Shown: positions 36,754 to 50,658, counted from the first letter of the stretch. The stretch: DNA of 64,000 nucleotides from Mycobacterium sp. BK086 (GCA_004362315.1 SNWL01000008.1:372001-436000), one strand, 5' to 3'. The notes: generated by a model not told the origin, from the letters alone. Made by a program: numbers and translations.

Positions 36754-38714
36754 GCCGATCGCTCCGTCAGTTGGTCGGTGGCCGATTGCAGGGTGGAGCG
36801 GGCAATCGCGTCCGCGTCGCCGAGGATCACGGAGTTGACGCCCGGGCGGATGCCCGCCGCGGTCACCCAGTGCACCGACTCGGTGGGCACGCCGAACGCG
36901 AAACGCCGTGGGTGAGCGCGGTCGTGTGCGTCGAGCAACCGGTACGGACGGCGGGTGACGGCGACACCTCCGGCAACCCAGTGCCCGCCGCCGCGGATCG
37001 GAATGCGGTGCGCGCGGCACTCGCCTCTTTCGAGCAGTGTCCGTAGCAGTGGGTCGGCGCTGCGGTGCAGGTCGGTTTCCGGCAGCCGCGCCTCGATCAG
37101 CGTCGCTGCTCTGACGGTGAGGTCCGGGCATTTTCGTGAGTAGGCGACGAATTCGCCGCTCTCGCAGTCGACCTGCATATCCGGGCCGAGGACCTCGAGG
37201 ATGCCGGCATCCATCAGCGCGCAGAACTGCTCGATCCGTTCGGCGGGCGGGCCGATCGACAGGAACGCGTTGAGCGGCATGTACCAGCGTTGGAGCTCGT
37301 CGCGGTACGAGTCGCCGGACAGGCCGCCGTGGTCGACCAGCAGACGGATCTCGTTGCGCAGGTCGCGCAGGACGTCCATGGCTGCCTTGCGCGGCCCGGT
37401 CACGTTGCCCTTGTCGGCCTCGCGGACTTCGTCGTCGAGGTAACTCCGCAGCCAGCTGCGGAATTCGCTCGTCGAGGACACGTCATTGTCGCTGTACGGC
37501 GTGGCGATTCTCTGCCAGTTCCAACCACTTTCGGGATCGATGTCGAATTTGGCCAGTACGGTGCGCTGGGCTTCGCTCTCCTCGATAGCCAGCGGATCAC
37601 CGAAGATCGGCACGGTCGCCGGCTCCGCGGCAGCGAACAAGGTGGTGAATTCGTCTGCGTCACAGGTGCATCGGCGCTCCCGGACCAGGGTCGCGTAGTA
37701 CACGGTGCGGACTTCCTGGTCGATCAGCGGCCAGATGTCACGGCGGAAGTCGGCGGGTGCGCCGGCGTCGGCGCGGGCGCGCAGCCGTTCGATGACTTCG
37801 GGGGTCACGTAGCGGGCCGTGTGTCTGCCGAACGATCCCTTCTGGTTCTTGCCGCGGGCGTGGTAGGGCACCCCGCGCCGCGATCCGACCACCAGGTGGG
37901 GTTCCTCGCCGGACGCGACGTATTTCAGGCTACCTTCGTCGCGTACGAAAGACCCGCCGCGGCCGATGCTGAACAGCGCCATGTAGTCGAAGAAGTTGAG
38001 GCCCATGCCCCGCAGGATGATCGGCTCACCGGCGGGGATGGCGTCCAGCGCCACATCAGCGGGGTTGTTTGGCGCGATGTACCGGATGTCGTTGCGGAAC
38101 GCGTACTCACTGAGGGCGGATTCCGTCTCGCCGAGGTGATGCGGCTGGTGTCCGAGCGCGAGCACGACGGACTGCAGGTCGCTGATGACCTCACCGGAGT
38201 GTAACGCGATCTCCTGCAAGCCATTCGGCATATCGCGCACGTCGACTGCGATCGCCTGGTGCGACACGAAGCTGACCGAGGGCGGTGCGCTCCAGATGAT
38301 GCGGTCGCGCGCCCACTGCAGGTAGCTGCCGTAGAACGGCCGCGACGGGTAGTCGTCCGGTCCGAGTGTAAGGGCCTCGGCCCGAACAGCTTCCGGCACG
38401 GTCGGGCTGCCGACCAAGGCGATGGAGCGGGCCCACTCGTAGAGGCTCGGCCCCGGGACGACCGGTCCGTCGCAGTCCACGGTGTCGTCGACGAAGATCG
38501 TCACCTGGCAGGCGACCGTGTTCATCAACAGCACCCGGTCCTGGTCGCTGCGCCAGACCTGACCGCCGTCGAACACATGCGGGTCGATGAGGTGGATGAC
38601 GAGCTGCTGGCCGGGCGCCAGAAGTAAATCGGCGTTGGCGCACAGGCGTTCTGCGACCGAGAGGCCGCGGGGGCCGAGGCCGACGATCGCCGTGTGTAGC
38701 GGCTTAGTGAACAC
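36750..38714 (-). CDS. CreE/FzmM-like FAD/NAD(P)-binding protein (putative aspartate-to-nitrosuccinate monooxygenase)
   Basis: A 654-residue protein starting at GTG 38714, overlapping the DAHP synthase stop by 11 bp. The N-terminal Rossmann motif is GLGPRG (residues 12-17) and a second region reads LGHQPHHLGETE, fitting the FAD/NAD(P)-binding family (NAD_binding_9 type) that includes CreE and FzmM. Those enzymes oxidise the amino group of L-aspartate stepwise to nitrosuccinate with NADPH and O2. Its immediate partner here is a superfamily lyase like CreD. The length agrees with that family as I recall it. Other members of the family have no known function, so the reaction is inferred from context. 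Confidence 0.78.
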   Translation of the reverse strand: MFTKPLHTAIVGLGPRGLSVAERLCANADLLLAPGQQLVIHLIDPHVFDGGQVWRSDQDRVLLMNTVACQVTIFVDDTVDCDGPVVPGPSLYEWARSIALVGSPTVPEAVRAEALTLGPDDYPSRPFYGSYLQWARDRIIWSAPPSVSFVSHQAIAVDVRDMPNGLQEIALHSGEVISDLQSVVLALGHQPHHLGETESALSEYAFRNDIRYIAPNNPADVALDAIPAGEPIILRGMGLNFFDYMALFSIGRGGSFVRDEGSLKYVASGEEPHLVVGSRRGVPYHARGKNQKGSFGRHTARYVTPEVIERLRARADAGAPADFRRDIWPLIDQEVRTVYYATLVRERRCTCDADEFTTLFAAAEPATVPIFGDPLAIEESEAQRTVLAKFDIDPESGWNWQRIATPYSDNDVSSTSEFRSWLRSYLDDEVREADKGNVTGPRKAAMDVLRDLRNEIRLLVDHGGLSGDSYRDELQRWYMPLNAFLSIGPPAERIEQFCALMDAGILEVLGPDMQVDCESGEFVAYSRKCPDLTVRAATLIEARLPETDLHRSADPLLRTLLERGECRAHRIPIRGGGHWVAGGVAVTRRPYRLLDAHDRAHPRRFAFGVPTESVHWVTAAGIRPGVNSVILGDADAIARSTLQSATDQLTERSA

Positions 38715-39747
38715 CGGGCGCCCCGCTCATGGTGCGGCCGAGTGCTTCAGCTACGGGAGCCAGCCGAGCCATCACGTCGGCGAATTCGTAGGGCAGCAGT
38801 GCCTGCTTGCCGTCGCACAACGCCTCTTCCGGCGCCACGTGCACGTCGATGATCAGTGCGTCGGCCCCGGCGGCGATTGCGGCCAGCGACAGCGGTGCCA
38901 CCAGGTCGGGGTGTCCGCCGGAGTGGCTGGGATCCACCATGACCGGCAGGTGGGTGCGCTGCTTCCACAGCGCGACCGCGGTGAGGTCGAGCGTGAAGCG
39001 GGCTGAGGGCTCGAAGGTGCGAATTCCGCGCTCGCACAGCACAACCTGATCGTTGCCCTCGAGCAACAGGTATTCGGCAGCGGCGAGGGTCTCTTCCACG
39101 GTGCAGCCGAAGCCGCGCTTGAGCACCACCGGGAGTCCGCTCTGGCCGGCGGCGGTCAGCAGCGCGAAGTTCTGCATGTTGCGCGCGCCGATCTGCAGGG
39201 CGTCGACCACGCCGGCCAGCCGCTTGACGTGCTCGGGATCGATCACCTCGGTGACGACGGGCAGACCGGTGCGTTCGCGGGCCTCGGCCAGCAGATCCAG
39301 ACCGTCCCACTGCAAGCCCTGGAAGGAATGGGGCGAGGTGCGGGGCTTGAAGACGCCGCCTCGCAGGCCGGCCGCGCCCTCGGCGGCGACGACGGCCGCG
39401 GTGGCCAGCGTCTGCTCGCGTGATTCGACCGCGCACGGGCCGGCGATCACCGCGACCGAGCCGTCGCCGATCGTCGTCGGACCGAACGAGACCTGGGTGC
39501 CGCTGGGGCGGAGCTCCTTGCGGCCCAGCGGGGCCTCCTTGTGCCGTTCCACCACGTGCGTCGGCGCGGGCAGATCTAGGAGATAGGCGGTGTCGATGAG
39601 CTCGATATCGGACGCCGAGAGGACGTGCGACTCACCGAGGCGGTACAACTCGGCGGGGGAGCCGCCGGCTTCGAAGTGCTGGATCCATCCCTCGACGCCG
39701 GCGCGGGTGATGCTCTCGTCGAAGATGAGCAAGGTGTCTGTGGTCAT
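38704..39747 (-). CDS. aroF: 3-deoxy-7-phosphoheptulonate (DAHP) synthase
   Basis: A 347-residue type I-beta DAHP synthase that condenses PEP and erythrose-4-phosphate, the entry to the shikimate pathway. Active-site blocks are GPCAVES (103-109), KPRTSP (134-139), GARNMQN (188-193), the KRG at 210-212, and DPSHSGG (272-278). The N-terminal ~85 residues may form a small regulatory domain. Mycobacteria normally use a type II enzyme (AroG), so this copy is most likely dedicated to the cluster and could escape feedback control by aromatic amino acids. First gene of operon II; the ATG lies directly after the shared upstream element with no ribosome binding site, suggesting a leaderless mRNA. Confidence 0.92.
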   Translation of the reverse strand: MTTDTLLIFDESITRAGVEGWIQHFEAGGSPAELYRLGESHVLSASDIELIDTAYLLDLPAPTHVVERHKEAPLGRKELRPSGTQVSFGPTTIGDGSVAVIAGPCAVESREQTLATAAVVAAEGAAGLRGGVFKPRTSPHSFQGLQWDGLDLLAEARERTGLPVVTEVIDPEHVKRLAGVVDALQIGARNMQNFALLTAAGQSGLPVVLKRGFGCTVEETLAAAEYLLLEGNDQVVLCERGIRTFEPSARFTLDLTAVALWKQRTHLPVMVDPSHSGGHPDLVAPLSLAAIAAGADALIIDVHVAPEEALCDGKQALLPYEFADVMARLAPVAEALGRTMSGAPGVH

Positions 39748-39752
39748 GGCTC

Positions 39753-39842
39753 AATAGTCGTGACCTGGGGCTTTCTGCGTAATCGCCTGCGGTACCAGAT
39801 AATTCCATGCGCGAGGATAGGTTTTCCTGTCCCCGCGGTAAG
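39753..39842 (-). promoter_or_regulatory. Shared upstream element, copy B (operon II promoter)
   Basis: Read on the minus strand from 39842: CTTACC, GGGGACAG, AAAACCT, TCTGG, GGCGATTACG, CAGAA and then CAGGTCACGACTATT ending 5 bp before the DAHP synthase ATG. The same blocks occur in the same order and spacing at 50569-50658. CTATT may be the -10 element and GGCGATTACG the -35 zone, with CTTACC to TCTGG as an activator site. The very short distance to the ATG argues for a leaderless transcript. Confidence 0.75.
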
Positions 39843-39865
39843 TGTGCGCGGCTGACGCGAAAACG

Positions 39866-39906
39866 ACACCAGGGCTGCGAATCGCGAAGATTCACAGCCC
39901 TGGTGT
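39866..39906 (-). terminator. Intrinsic terminator of operon I
   Basis: A 17-bp stem with one mismatch: 39866-39882 pairs with 39890-39906 around a 7-nt loop. On the minus strand it begins 15 bp after the ATP-grasp stop codon and is followed by CGTTTTCG, giving a short U-run. It separates operon I from the operon II promoter. Confidence 0.85.
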
Positions 39907-39921
39907 CGATCTCGGCGCCCA

Positions 39922-41217
39922 CTAGCGCGTGTGCACCTCGATTGCCGCGCGGACGCGTGCCTCGATGGCGTCCAGCTCCGCGAGCGTCGGGGCGTCGATG
40001 AAGAAGGTGACGGCCCGGTCGTCGGAGCTGCGGATGGGGCCCAGCTCCGTGCCGATCGCCTCGTAGACGAACACCGCACGCAGCGCCGCAGGCGCATGGG
40101 CGGGCAGCGCGGGAATGTCCGGCCAGGGATTGCCGTCGTTGACCCATCGGGGCTGCACGTCGGGCCAGTCGACCGTCACGTCGACGAGTGTGCCGGGCTG
40201 GTGCGCGACGTACACCTGCCGCGCGTACCGCCGGGCCGCGGGATAGTCGGCGGGCTCCCCGAGCGCGATCCGCAGGATCTCGGGCTCCATCCGCCAGCCC
40301 GTTGCGAGCCGGTACAGCACCATGATTCCGTCGCCGGGAGTGCGGGCGGCCACCTCCATCAGCCGGGCCTCGCCGTTCTCGTCGAGACGCCACTCGGCGT
40401 GCGTGATGCCGTTCTCGACACCCAGCCGGTCCAGCAACTCGATGTTGGCCCGCTGCACCGCATCCCACGCGTCGTCGCGCGGGGCGGGCACGGTGTGGGC
40501 CATCTCGACGAAGTACTGCGAGTCGACGTCGTTCGTCTCCTTGCGGGTGATCGAGGAGAACAGCGTCTTGCCGTCTTGGGTCAGGCTCTCCACCGAGTAC
40601 TCCTGGCCGGTGATCATCTGTTCGACCAGGATGGTCTCCTCGGCGGGGTAGGTCGCCAACTGCGCGGCCAACTCGGCGTCGTCGTGCACCATCTGGACAC
40701 CCTCGCTCGAGTGCCGGGTGGCCGGTTTGACGACTGCGGGCAAGGGGACCGACCCGGCCTCGGCAGTGCGGGAACCGGGCGGCATCAGCGCCGACACCGG
40801 GCTGAGATCGGGCAGGTACCACCGCTGCAGGAACTTGTTACGGCAGGCGCGGGCCGCCCGCAGACCCGGGAACGGCAGGTCGAAGGCGTCGGCGATCAGG
40901 CCCGTCGGCTCCACGAGAGTTTCCCCGACGGCGTAGGTACCGACGACGTCGTACTGCGCGCGCCAGCGTTCGGCATGTTCGATGACCCCGGGAAGGTAGG
41001 AGCCTTCGCTGGCGACCGACCCGTCGACGAAGGCGATCTCGTCGATCATCGAGGCGGGATGAGCGGGGTCGTCGCCGTGGGCGGCCGCATACGAGCGCGA
41101 GATTGCCGGGGTGATCACCAGGACCTTGAGGTCTCGCCTGCGTAGCTCCTCGATGTAGATGGCATCGCGGCAGACGACGGGCAGGTAGCCGGTCAGGATA
41201 AAGGCGCGAGGTTTCAT
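39922..41217 (-). CDS. ATP-grasp ligase
   Basis: A 431-residue ATP-grasp enzyme. Typical elements are the ATP-lysine strand PAVVKPATRHSSEGVQ, the hinge EETILVEQMITGQEYSVE and the metal-binding block ARLMEVAARTPGDG. It should activate a carboxylate as acyl-phosphate and join it to an amine or thiol, so it may form an amide on the cluster's product. ATG 41217 overlaps the upstream transporter stop by 4 bp. Last gene of operon I, followed by a terminator. It resembles BacD/carboxylate-amine ligases, not PurK. Substrates unknown. Confidence 0.85.
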   Translation of the reverse strand: MKPRAFILTGYLPVVCRDAIYIEELRRRDLKVLVITPAISRSYAAAHGDDPAHPASMIDEIAFVDGSVASEGSYLPGVIEHAERWRAQYDVVGTYAVGETLVEPTGLIADAFDLPFPGLRAARACRNKFLQRWYLPDLSPVSALMPPGSRTAEAGSVPLPAVVKPATRHSSEGVQMVHDDAELAAQLATYPAEETILVEQMITGQEYSVESLTQDGKTLFSSITRKETNDVDSQYFVEMAHTVPAPRDDAWDAVQRANIELLDRLGVENGITHAEWRLDENGEARLMEVAARTPGDGIMVLYRLATGWRMEPEILRIALGEPADYPAARRYARQVYVAHQPGTLVDVTVDWPDVQPRWVNDGNPWPDIPALPAHAPAALRAVFVYEAIGTELGPIRSSDDRAVTFFIDAPTLAELDAIEARVRAAIEVHTR

Positions 41218-42965
41218 GATGCGGTCCTTCCAGATGTGACGGGGATTCGTACGGTGGGCTGGCTCGACGGCGGACCGGCGATGACGGCGGCGGGAATGTT
41301 GGCTTCCAGCCGCAGGATTCGGCTGCCGATCCGCACCGACATCCCGGGGAGCCAGGCGACCGGCTTCCACGGCGCGATGCGGGTCCACCGGGTCTTGCCC
41401 GCCGCCCGGATGGCGACGCCGTTGCGCGATTCGCGGTCGATGACGTACACCTGGCCGGCGATACTGCGAATCTCCAAGTGCGCCCGTGACATTCCGTTGG
41501 AGCGGACGTCGATCTGAATCGGCCGCAGCCCCCGCCGGACGGCATCGCACTGATGCGGGTCGCGTCCCACCACGCAGTCCCGATCCAGGATGAACCGCGA
41601 CGCATCGTCGAGGACAACGTGTTCGAGATTGCGCTGGACCTGGACCGTGGTCTGCGGCACGAGGCGAGCCGGCGGGCGGACCGCGAACGGGGCGGCGGCC
41701 AGCACGACGGTGGCGGGCTCGGCCACGACTTCGGCCGGCTGCTCCGCGTCGACGGGGAAGGGCCGGCTCCGGATCGCCCAGTGGACGACGGGCACGGTCG
41801 CCAGACCCGCCGCGGTGAGCATGCCGCCGAGCATCAGCCAGCCGACCTGCCCGATGCCCAGGCACAGGAAGCCGAGCACCGCGGGCGCCACCGCGAACGC
41901 GGCACCCAGGCCCATGTCCTGCAGCCCCACGTACTCGCTCTGCGCATGCGCGGGTGCCAGCTCGAAGCTCAGCGCGAACACCGCTGCCGCATGGCACATT
42001 TCGCCCACCGAGTGCACAGCCACCGCGACCAGCAGGACGGCGGCCGACGCCCAGCCGGGCAGCCCGGACGAGACGGCGACACCACCGCAGGCGATCAGGA
42101 AGACCAGCCCGGCGACCCGCATGGCGGCCGCACCCTGGCGGACGGTGTGCACCTTCTTGCCGACCCAGACCTGCAGGGCCACCACGCCGATGGTGTTGAC
42201 CAGCAGCACCGCACCGACCATCCAGCGCGGGGCGTTGGTCTCGGTCGCGATCCACAACGGCAGCGCGAAGGTGATGACCGCGTACTGCAGGCTCATCACG
42301 CCGTTGAGGATCGTGTACGCGATGAACGGCTTGTCGCGCAACGCAACCCCCGGCCGGGTTCCCGGCGGAGCCGGCAATGGCTCGAAGTAGGGCAGCATCG
42401 CGGTCACCAGCGCGCCGACCAGAAAGGTCGCGGCATTGGCGATGAACAGCACCTGGTAGGCGACCAGGGTGTGCAGGGTCAACGCCAATCCGCCGATGGC
42501 GGCGCCGATTCCGACGCCGGCGTTCTCGATCGCCCGCAGCTGCGAGCGGTAGGCCGCGGCACCTTCGCCGCCGACGCGACGGATCAGGCCGCCGCGAGAT
42601 GCCCGCGACGCCGCTGTCGCGAGCATCTCGACGACCGTCACCACGACGAACATCCAGATGTGGCTGACGAAGACGTAGGCCACCATCGTCGCGGCGAGCA
42701 CCACCAGGCTGAGCGCCGCGACCCCACGGGGGCCGCGGCGGTCGGCCAGGTGGCCCATCGGTACACCGGCGAACAAGCCGATCAGTCCGGCCACGGCCAG
42801 CCACAGGCCGACCTCGGTGACCGAAAGTCCCAGTCCCTCGGTGAAATACAGGACCGACGACGTCATGAACATGCCGGTGCCGATGTTGTAGATCCCGGTG
42901 CCCAAGCCCAGGCGGCGACGCGCGCCGGGCTCGGGGACCAGGGTCTTGAGCCACGTCCCGATCAT
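41214..42965 (-). CDS. MFS exporter fused to a C-terminal FHA domain
   Basis: A 583-residue fusion. Residues about 20-400 hold some 12 transmembrane segments of a major facilitator (loop motif GHLADRRGPRG near residue 60). After a short linker, residues about 445-555 form an FHA domain: LDRDCVVGRDP, SNGMSRAHLEI, and ESRNGVAI. FHA domains bind phosphothreonine, so transport may be gated or localised by a Ser/Thr kinase. ATG 42965 is chosen because it overlaps the upstream ligase stop by 4 bp, as elsewhere in this operon; an earlier start at 42995 would lie in the ligase. Probable exporter of the cluster product. Confidence 0.9.
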   Translation of the reverse strand: MIGTWLKTLVPEPGARRRLGLGTGIYNIGTGMFMTSSVLYFTEGLGLSVTEVGLWLAVAGLIGLFAGVPMGHLADRRGPRGVAALSLVVLAATMVAYVFVSHIWMFVVVTVVEMLATAASRASRGGLIRRVGGEGAAAYRSQLRAIENAGVGIGAAIGGLALTLHTLVAYQVLFIANAATFLVGALVTAMLPYFEPLPAPPGTRPGVALRDKPFIAYTILNGVMSLQYAVITFALPLWIATETNAPRWMVGAVLLVNTIGVVALQVWVGKKVHTVRQGAAAMRVAGLVFLIACGGVAVSSGLPGWASAAVLLVAVAVHSVGEMCHAAAVFALSFELAPAHAQSEYVGLQDMGLGAAFAVAPAVLGFLCLGIGQVGWLMLGGMLTAAGLATVPVVHWAIRSRPFPVDAEQPAEVVAEPATVVLAAAPFAVRPPARLVPQTTVQVQRNLEHVVLDDASRFILDRDCVVGRDPHQCDAVRRGLRPIQIDVRSNGMSRAHLEIRSIAGQVYVIDRESRNGVAIRAAGKTRWTRIAPWKPVAWLPGMSVRIGSRILRLEANIPAAVIAGPPSSQPTVRIPVTSGRTAS

Positions 42966-44617
42966 GCGACTGCGCGGTTCTCGAATGACGAGCACAGGGA
43001 CAGATCGCTGTACCGTTCCCGCAGTTCGCGTTTGAGCACCTTACCCGTCACACCCACCGGGAAGTCCTCGGGTGTCACGGCGATGTCGAGAACGGCGATG
43101 CGGGGGTGGCCCGCCTTCGACAGCACCTCGTTGGCCTGTGCCAGCAGCCGCGCGGCCGCCGACGGCGCCTCGTCGGTGATGATCACCGCGACCGGGACGA
43201 TACGCTCGCCGTGCCGGCCGGCGACGACAGCGCAATCGGTGATGGCGCTGATCTCGCTGAGCAGCACCTCCTCCATGAGCACCGAATAGCCGGTGCCCTC
43301 GGCGGTTTCGATGGAGTCCTTCGTCCGGTCGACCACGAAGATGTTGCCGTCCGCATCCTGGAACACGAAGTCGCCGGTCAGCCAGTAGCCGCCGAGCTTG
43401 GAGCGGTAGGTGGTGTCCGAGTCGTTCCAGTACCCGGCGGTGATCGACGGACCTTTGGCTCCGAAGAAGCCGACCTCGCCGACCGCCGCCTTGCTGCCGT
43501 CGGGCCGCAGCACCGCGACCTCGGCGACCGGGTCGGGCTTGCCGACGCGGCGGTCCGAGCGCTCCGAGGCCAGCGTGCGGGGCTGAACCACCAGGCCCCA
43601 GCCGAGCTCGGTGGTGCCGAAGCGGTCGTAGAAGGTCGGCGGCTCCTGGTCAGGGCTGCGCTTGGCCAGGATCGCGTCGATGTGGGCGCCGTGGATGGCG
43701 TCACCCATGTTGACCCAGTAGTCGACCGAATCGACAACACCGGTGGCTGTGTCGAGAGCGGCCAGTTCGGAGTACGCGTGTGCGAAGGCCATCACGCCCT
43801 TGGGCTGATGCAGGTGCACGGCCTCGGCCAGCTGCTCACCGCTCGGGTCGTAGAGCGCCACCAGCGGGGTGCCCGCGAGGATGGAGTAGGCGGTGTACAC
43901 GATGCACCCGAGATGCGACTGCGGTTGGGCGGTCATCATCCGCTCCTGGGCGGGCTCGATGTAGTTCACCAGACGGAAGCGCGGTCCGGCGACACTCGAC
44001 GCGTGAGTCTGCGTGACCGCCTTGGGGATTCCCGTGGTGCCTGACGAATGCATGATCGACACCGGGTCCTCGGCCGCATGCTTGAAGCGCCAGGCGTCGG
44101 GCAGGGTGGCCGCGGGCGGTGCGGGCAGGTCCTCGGCGAGCTGAATCCACTTGAGGCCCAGTGAATCGATGCCGTGGTTGATGGCCGCGAGACGCGTGCG
44201 GTCGGTGTAGATCCCCACCGGCGTGGTGCGCTCGCACAGACCGAGCGCGAGCGCCGGTGACGCCTTGCTGTTGATGAGCACGCCGATGGCGCCCAGCTGG
44301 GCCAGCGCATTCAGGTGGATCGTGTAGGCGAAGGTGTCCGCCATGTACAGCGCCACCCGGTCGCGCGGGCCGACACCCTGCTCGTGGTACCAGACCGACC
44401 AGCTCTGCACGAGCGAATCGAGCTGGGCCAGGGTGAATTCCGTCTGCTCCTGACCATCGGTGTTGATCACCGGGCGGCCGGTACGGATGAACGGGATGTG
44501 CGGGTCGGGGTGCACGGCCATCGCGGTGGCGATCAGGTTGCCGCCGCCGAGCTCGGGCATCGCTGCCAGGTCCGTCCGCTGTTGCGGGGTGAGCAGTGCG
44601 TGAGTGGTGAGGGACAT
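42962..44617 (-). CDS. Divergent ANL-superfamily ligase (candidate CreM-like diazotase)
   Basis: A 551-residue adenylate-forming enzyme. The nucleotide loop is SIMHSSGTTGIPKAV, and GKVLKRELRERY carries the C-terminal lysine. Two motifs depart from ordinary acyl-CoA ligases: the aromatic-Gly-TE motif reads DRFGTTELGWG, and the hinge region reads DRTKDSIETAEGTGYSV instead of the usual D-x-I-x-x-x-G-E-N. In cremeomycin and related pathways, homologous ANL ligases (CreM and relatives) use ATP to couple nitrite with an aromatic amine and form the diazo group. With the CreE/CreD-like pair in operon II, this gene is the best candidate for that step. A normal CoA ligase remains possible. RBS AAGGAG lies before the ATG. 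Confidence 0.8.
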   Translation of the reverse strand: MSLTTHALLTPQQRTDLAAMPELGGGNLIATAMAVHPDPHIPFIRTGRPVINTDGQEQTEFTLAQLDSLVQSWSVWYHEQGVGPRDRVALYMADTFAYTIHLNALAQLGAIGVLINSKASPALALGLCERTTPVGIYTDRTRLAAINHGIDSLGLKWIQLAEDLPAPPAATLPDAWRFKHAAEDPVSIMHSSGTTGIPKAVTQTHASSVAGPRFRLVNYIEPAQERMMTAQPQSHLGCIVYTAYSILAGTPLVALYDPSGEQLAEAVHLHQPKGVMAFAHAYSELAALDTATGVVDSVDYWVNMGDAIHGAHIDAILAKRSPDQEPPTFYDRFGTTELGWGLVVQPRTLASERSDRRVGKPDPVAEVAVLRPDGSKAAVGEVGFFGAKGPSITAGYWNDSDTTYRSKLGGYWLTGDFVFQDADGNIFVVDRTKDSIETAEGTGYSVLMEEVLLSEISAITDCAVVAGRHGERIVPVAVIITDEAPSAAARLLAQANEVLSKAGHPRIAVLDIAVTPEDFPVGVTGKVLKRELRERYSDLSLCSSFENRAVA

Positions 44618-44652
44618 GGGTCAGACTCCTTGTGGTTGAGGGTGATTGGGAA

Positions 44653-45875
44653 CTAGAACCCGAGGGCCCTGGCGGCGGTCTCGAGGTGGTGCTGGGTGTG
44701 CAGGGAGGACACGGCGAAGCGCATGAGTCCGGTGCCCCTGGCGACGGTGGGGTAGAAGGCGGGCAGGACCAGCACGCCGGCCTGCTTCAACCGGCGAGCA
44801 GCCGCGAAAGCCTTCTCCTCGGTGTCGAAGACGGCGCCGCGGACCGGTGAGTGCAGGCCGGCGTTGACCAGCGTCCCGGAGGTCAGGCGGTCGAACTCGG
44901 CGGCATTGCGCCACAGCTGCTGCTGCAGATCGGCGACCTGACCGTCGACGTGCAACCAGGCGGCGGCGACGTTGGCCGCGAGCATCGGCACCATGATCGA
45001 GTGCCCGAACACCAACGGGTTGGCGAACTTCCGCAGCACCCGCATGTCGTCCTCGCTCGGCACGACCACGAAGCCACCCGCCCCGCCGAAGGCCTTCGAC
45101 AGCGAGCCGGCGAGCATGACGTTGTCGGGCAGCGTGCCGCCCAGTGCCTCGAACGCGTAGCCCGCGCCCAGCCGGCCCTCGATCGAAACCCCGTGCGCGT
45201 CATCCACATACAGATGACCACCGAACGGTTCGAGGATGGCGTGCATCGCCGACACGTCGATCAGGCCGCCCATCGAGCCGACGCCGTCGACCAGGACGAT
45301 CGGAGTCCGGCCGGTGGCGGCGACCTCGCGGACCGCCGCACCCAATGCCGCGGGGTCGGTCATATCGAAACGCCGGGTCGGTCCGATCTGCTCGAGCACA
45401 CCGCGGATCACCTGGATGGAGGCGTGCGCGGTCTTCTCGACCAGGAACGAAACACCGGCCTCGGCAACCGGATAGCTGGGCAGCGCACCGGCGCCGAGCA
45501 GCGGCAGCACGCCGAGGTGGACGTTGCTCACCGAGGTGAAGGCAGCCACCTTGGCGCCGCCGTACATGACGGACAGCAGGTCCTCCAGCTCGGCGAGGTA
45601 CGGCGGACGTCCGCGGTTGCGGGAGGTGGAGAAGTGCAGTCCGAAACGACCCATCGCTTCGGTCGCCGCGGCGATCAGGTCGGGATGTGACTCCAGTCCG
45701 AGGTAGGAGCACGAGACGAATTCGACGGCGTCGCTGCCGTCGGCCAGCGTGACCCGCTTGCCGTCGCGTGCGGTGATGACGTGCCCGGTGAGGCCTTCGG
45801 CGAAGGCCCGGTCGAGCGAGTCCGAGGTCTTGCTGACCCGGGAGGCGACCCAGTTGGGTCGGGTGATCACACTGG

Positions 45876-45879
<4 letters not shown>
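44653..45879 (-). CDS. Alpha-oxoamine synthase (AONS/KBL-like PLP enzyme)
   Basis: A 408-residue fold-type I PLP enzyme of the 8-amino-7-oxononanoate synthase family. The PLP aspartate-histidine block is VDDAHGVSIEGRLGAG and the Schiff-base lysine lies in GSLSKAFGGAGG (about residue 258). These enzymes join an acyl thioester to an amino acid with loss of CO2. No biotin genes surround it; it overlaps the dehydrogenase gene by 4 bp within the cluster. It may condense an amino acid with an acyl-CoA made by one of the two ligases. No carrier protein gene is present in the window. Confidence 0.87.
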
Positions 45880-50562
<4,683 letters not shown>

Positions 50563-50568
50563 GACTCA

Positions 50569-50658
50569 AATAGTCGTGACCTGCGGCTTCTGGCGTAATC
50601 GCCGTGACGACCAGATTCCCGCTGTCGATAGGGAAGGTTTTTCTATCCCCGGGGTAAG
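50569..50658 (-). promoter_or_regulatory. Shared upstream element, copy A (operon I promoter)
   Basis: Read on the minus strand from 50658: CTTACC, GGGGATAG, AAAACCTTCCCT, TCTGG, CGGCGATTACG, CAGAA, then CAGGTCACGACTATT, ending 6 bp before the PaaK-like ATG. Near-identical to 39753-39842, and also matched over the first 70 bp at 29880-29949. TCTGG and CCAGA flank CGGCGATTACG as a spaced inverted repeat. Interpreted as activator site plus promoter of a leaderless transcript. Confidence 0.78.

Noticed and set aside
39922..42954. A 1010-residue frame running through the transporter into the ATP-grasp gene
   Set aside because: The upstream 580 codons are the wrong frame of the MFS-FHA gene. The real ATP-grasp start is ATG 41217, which overlaps the transporter stop by 4 bp.
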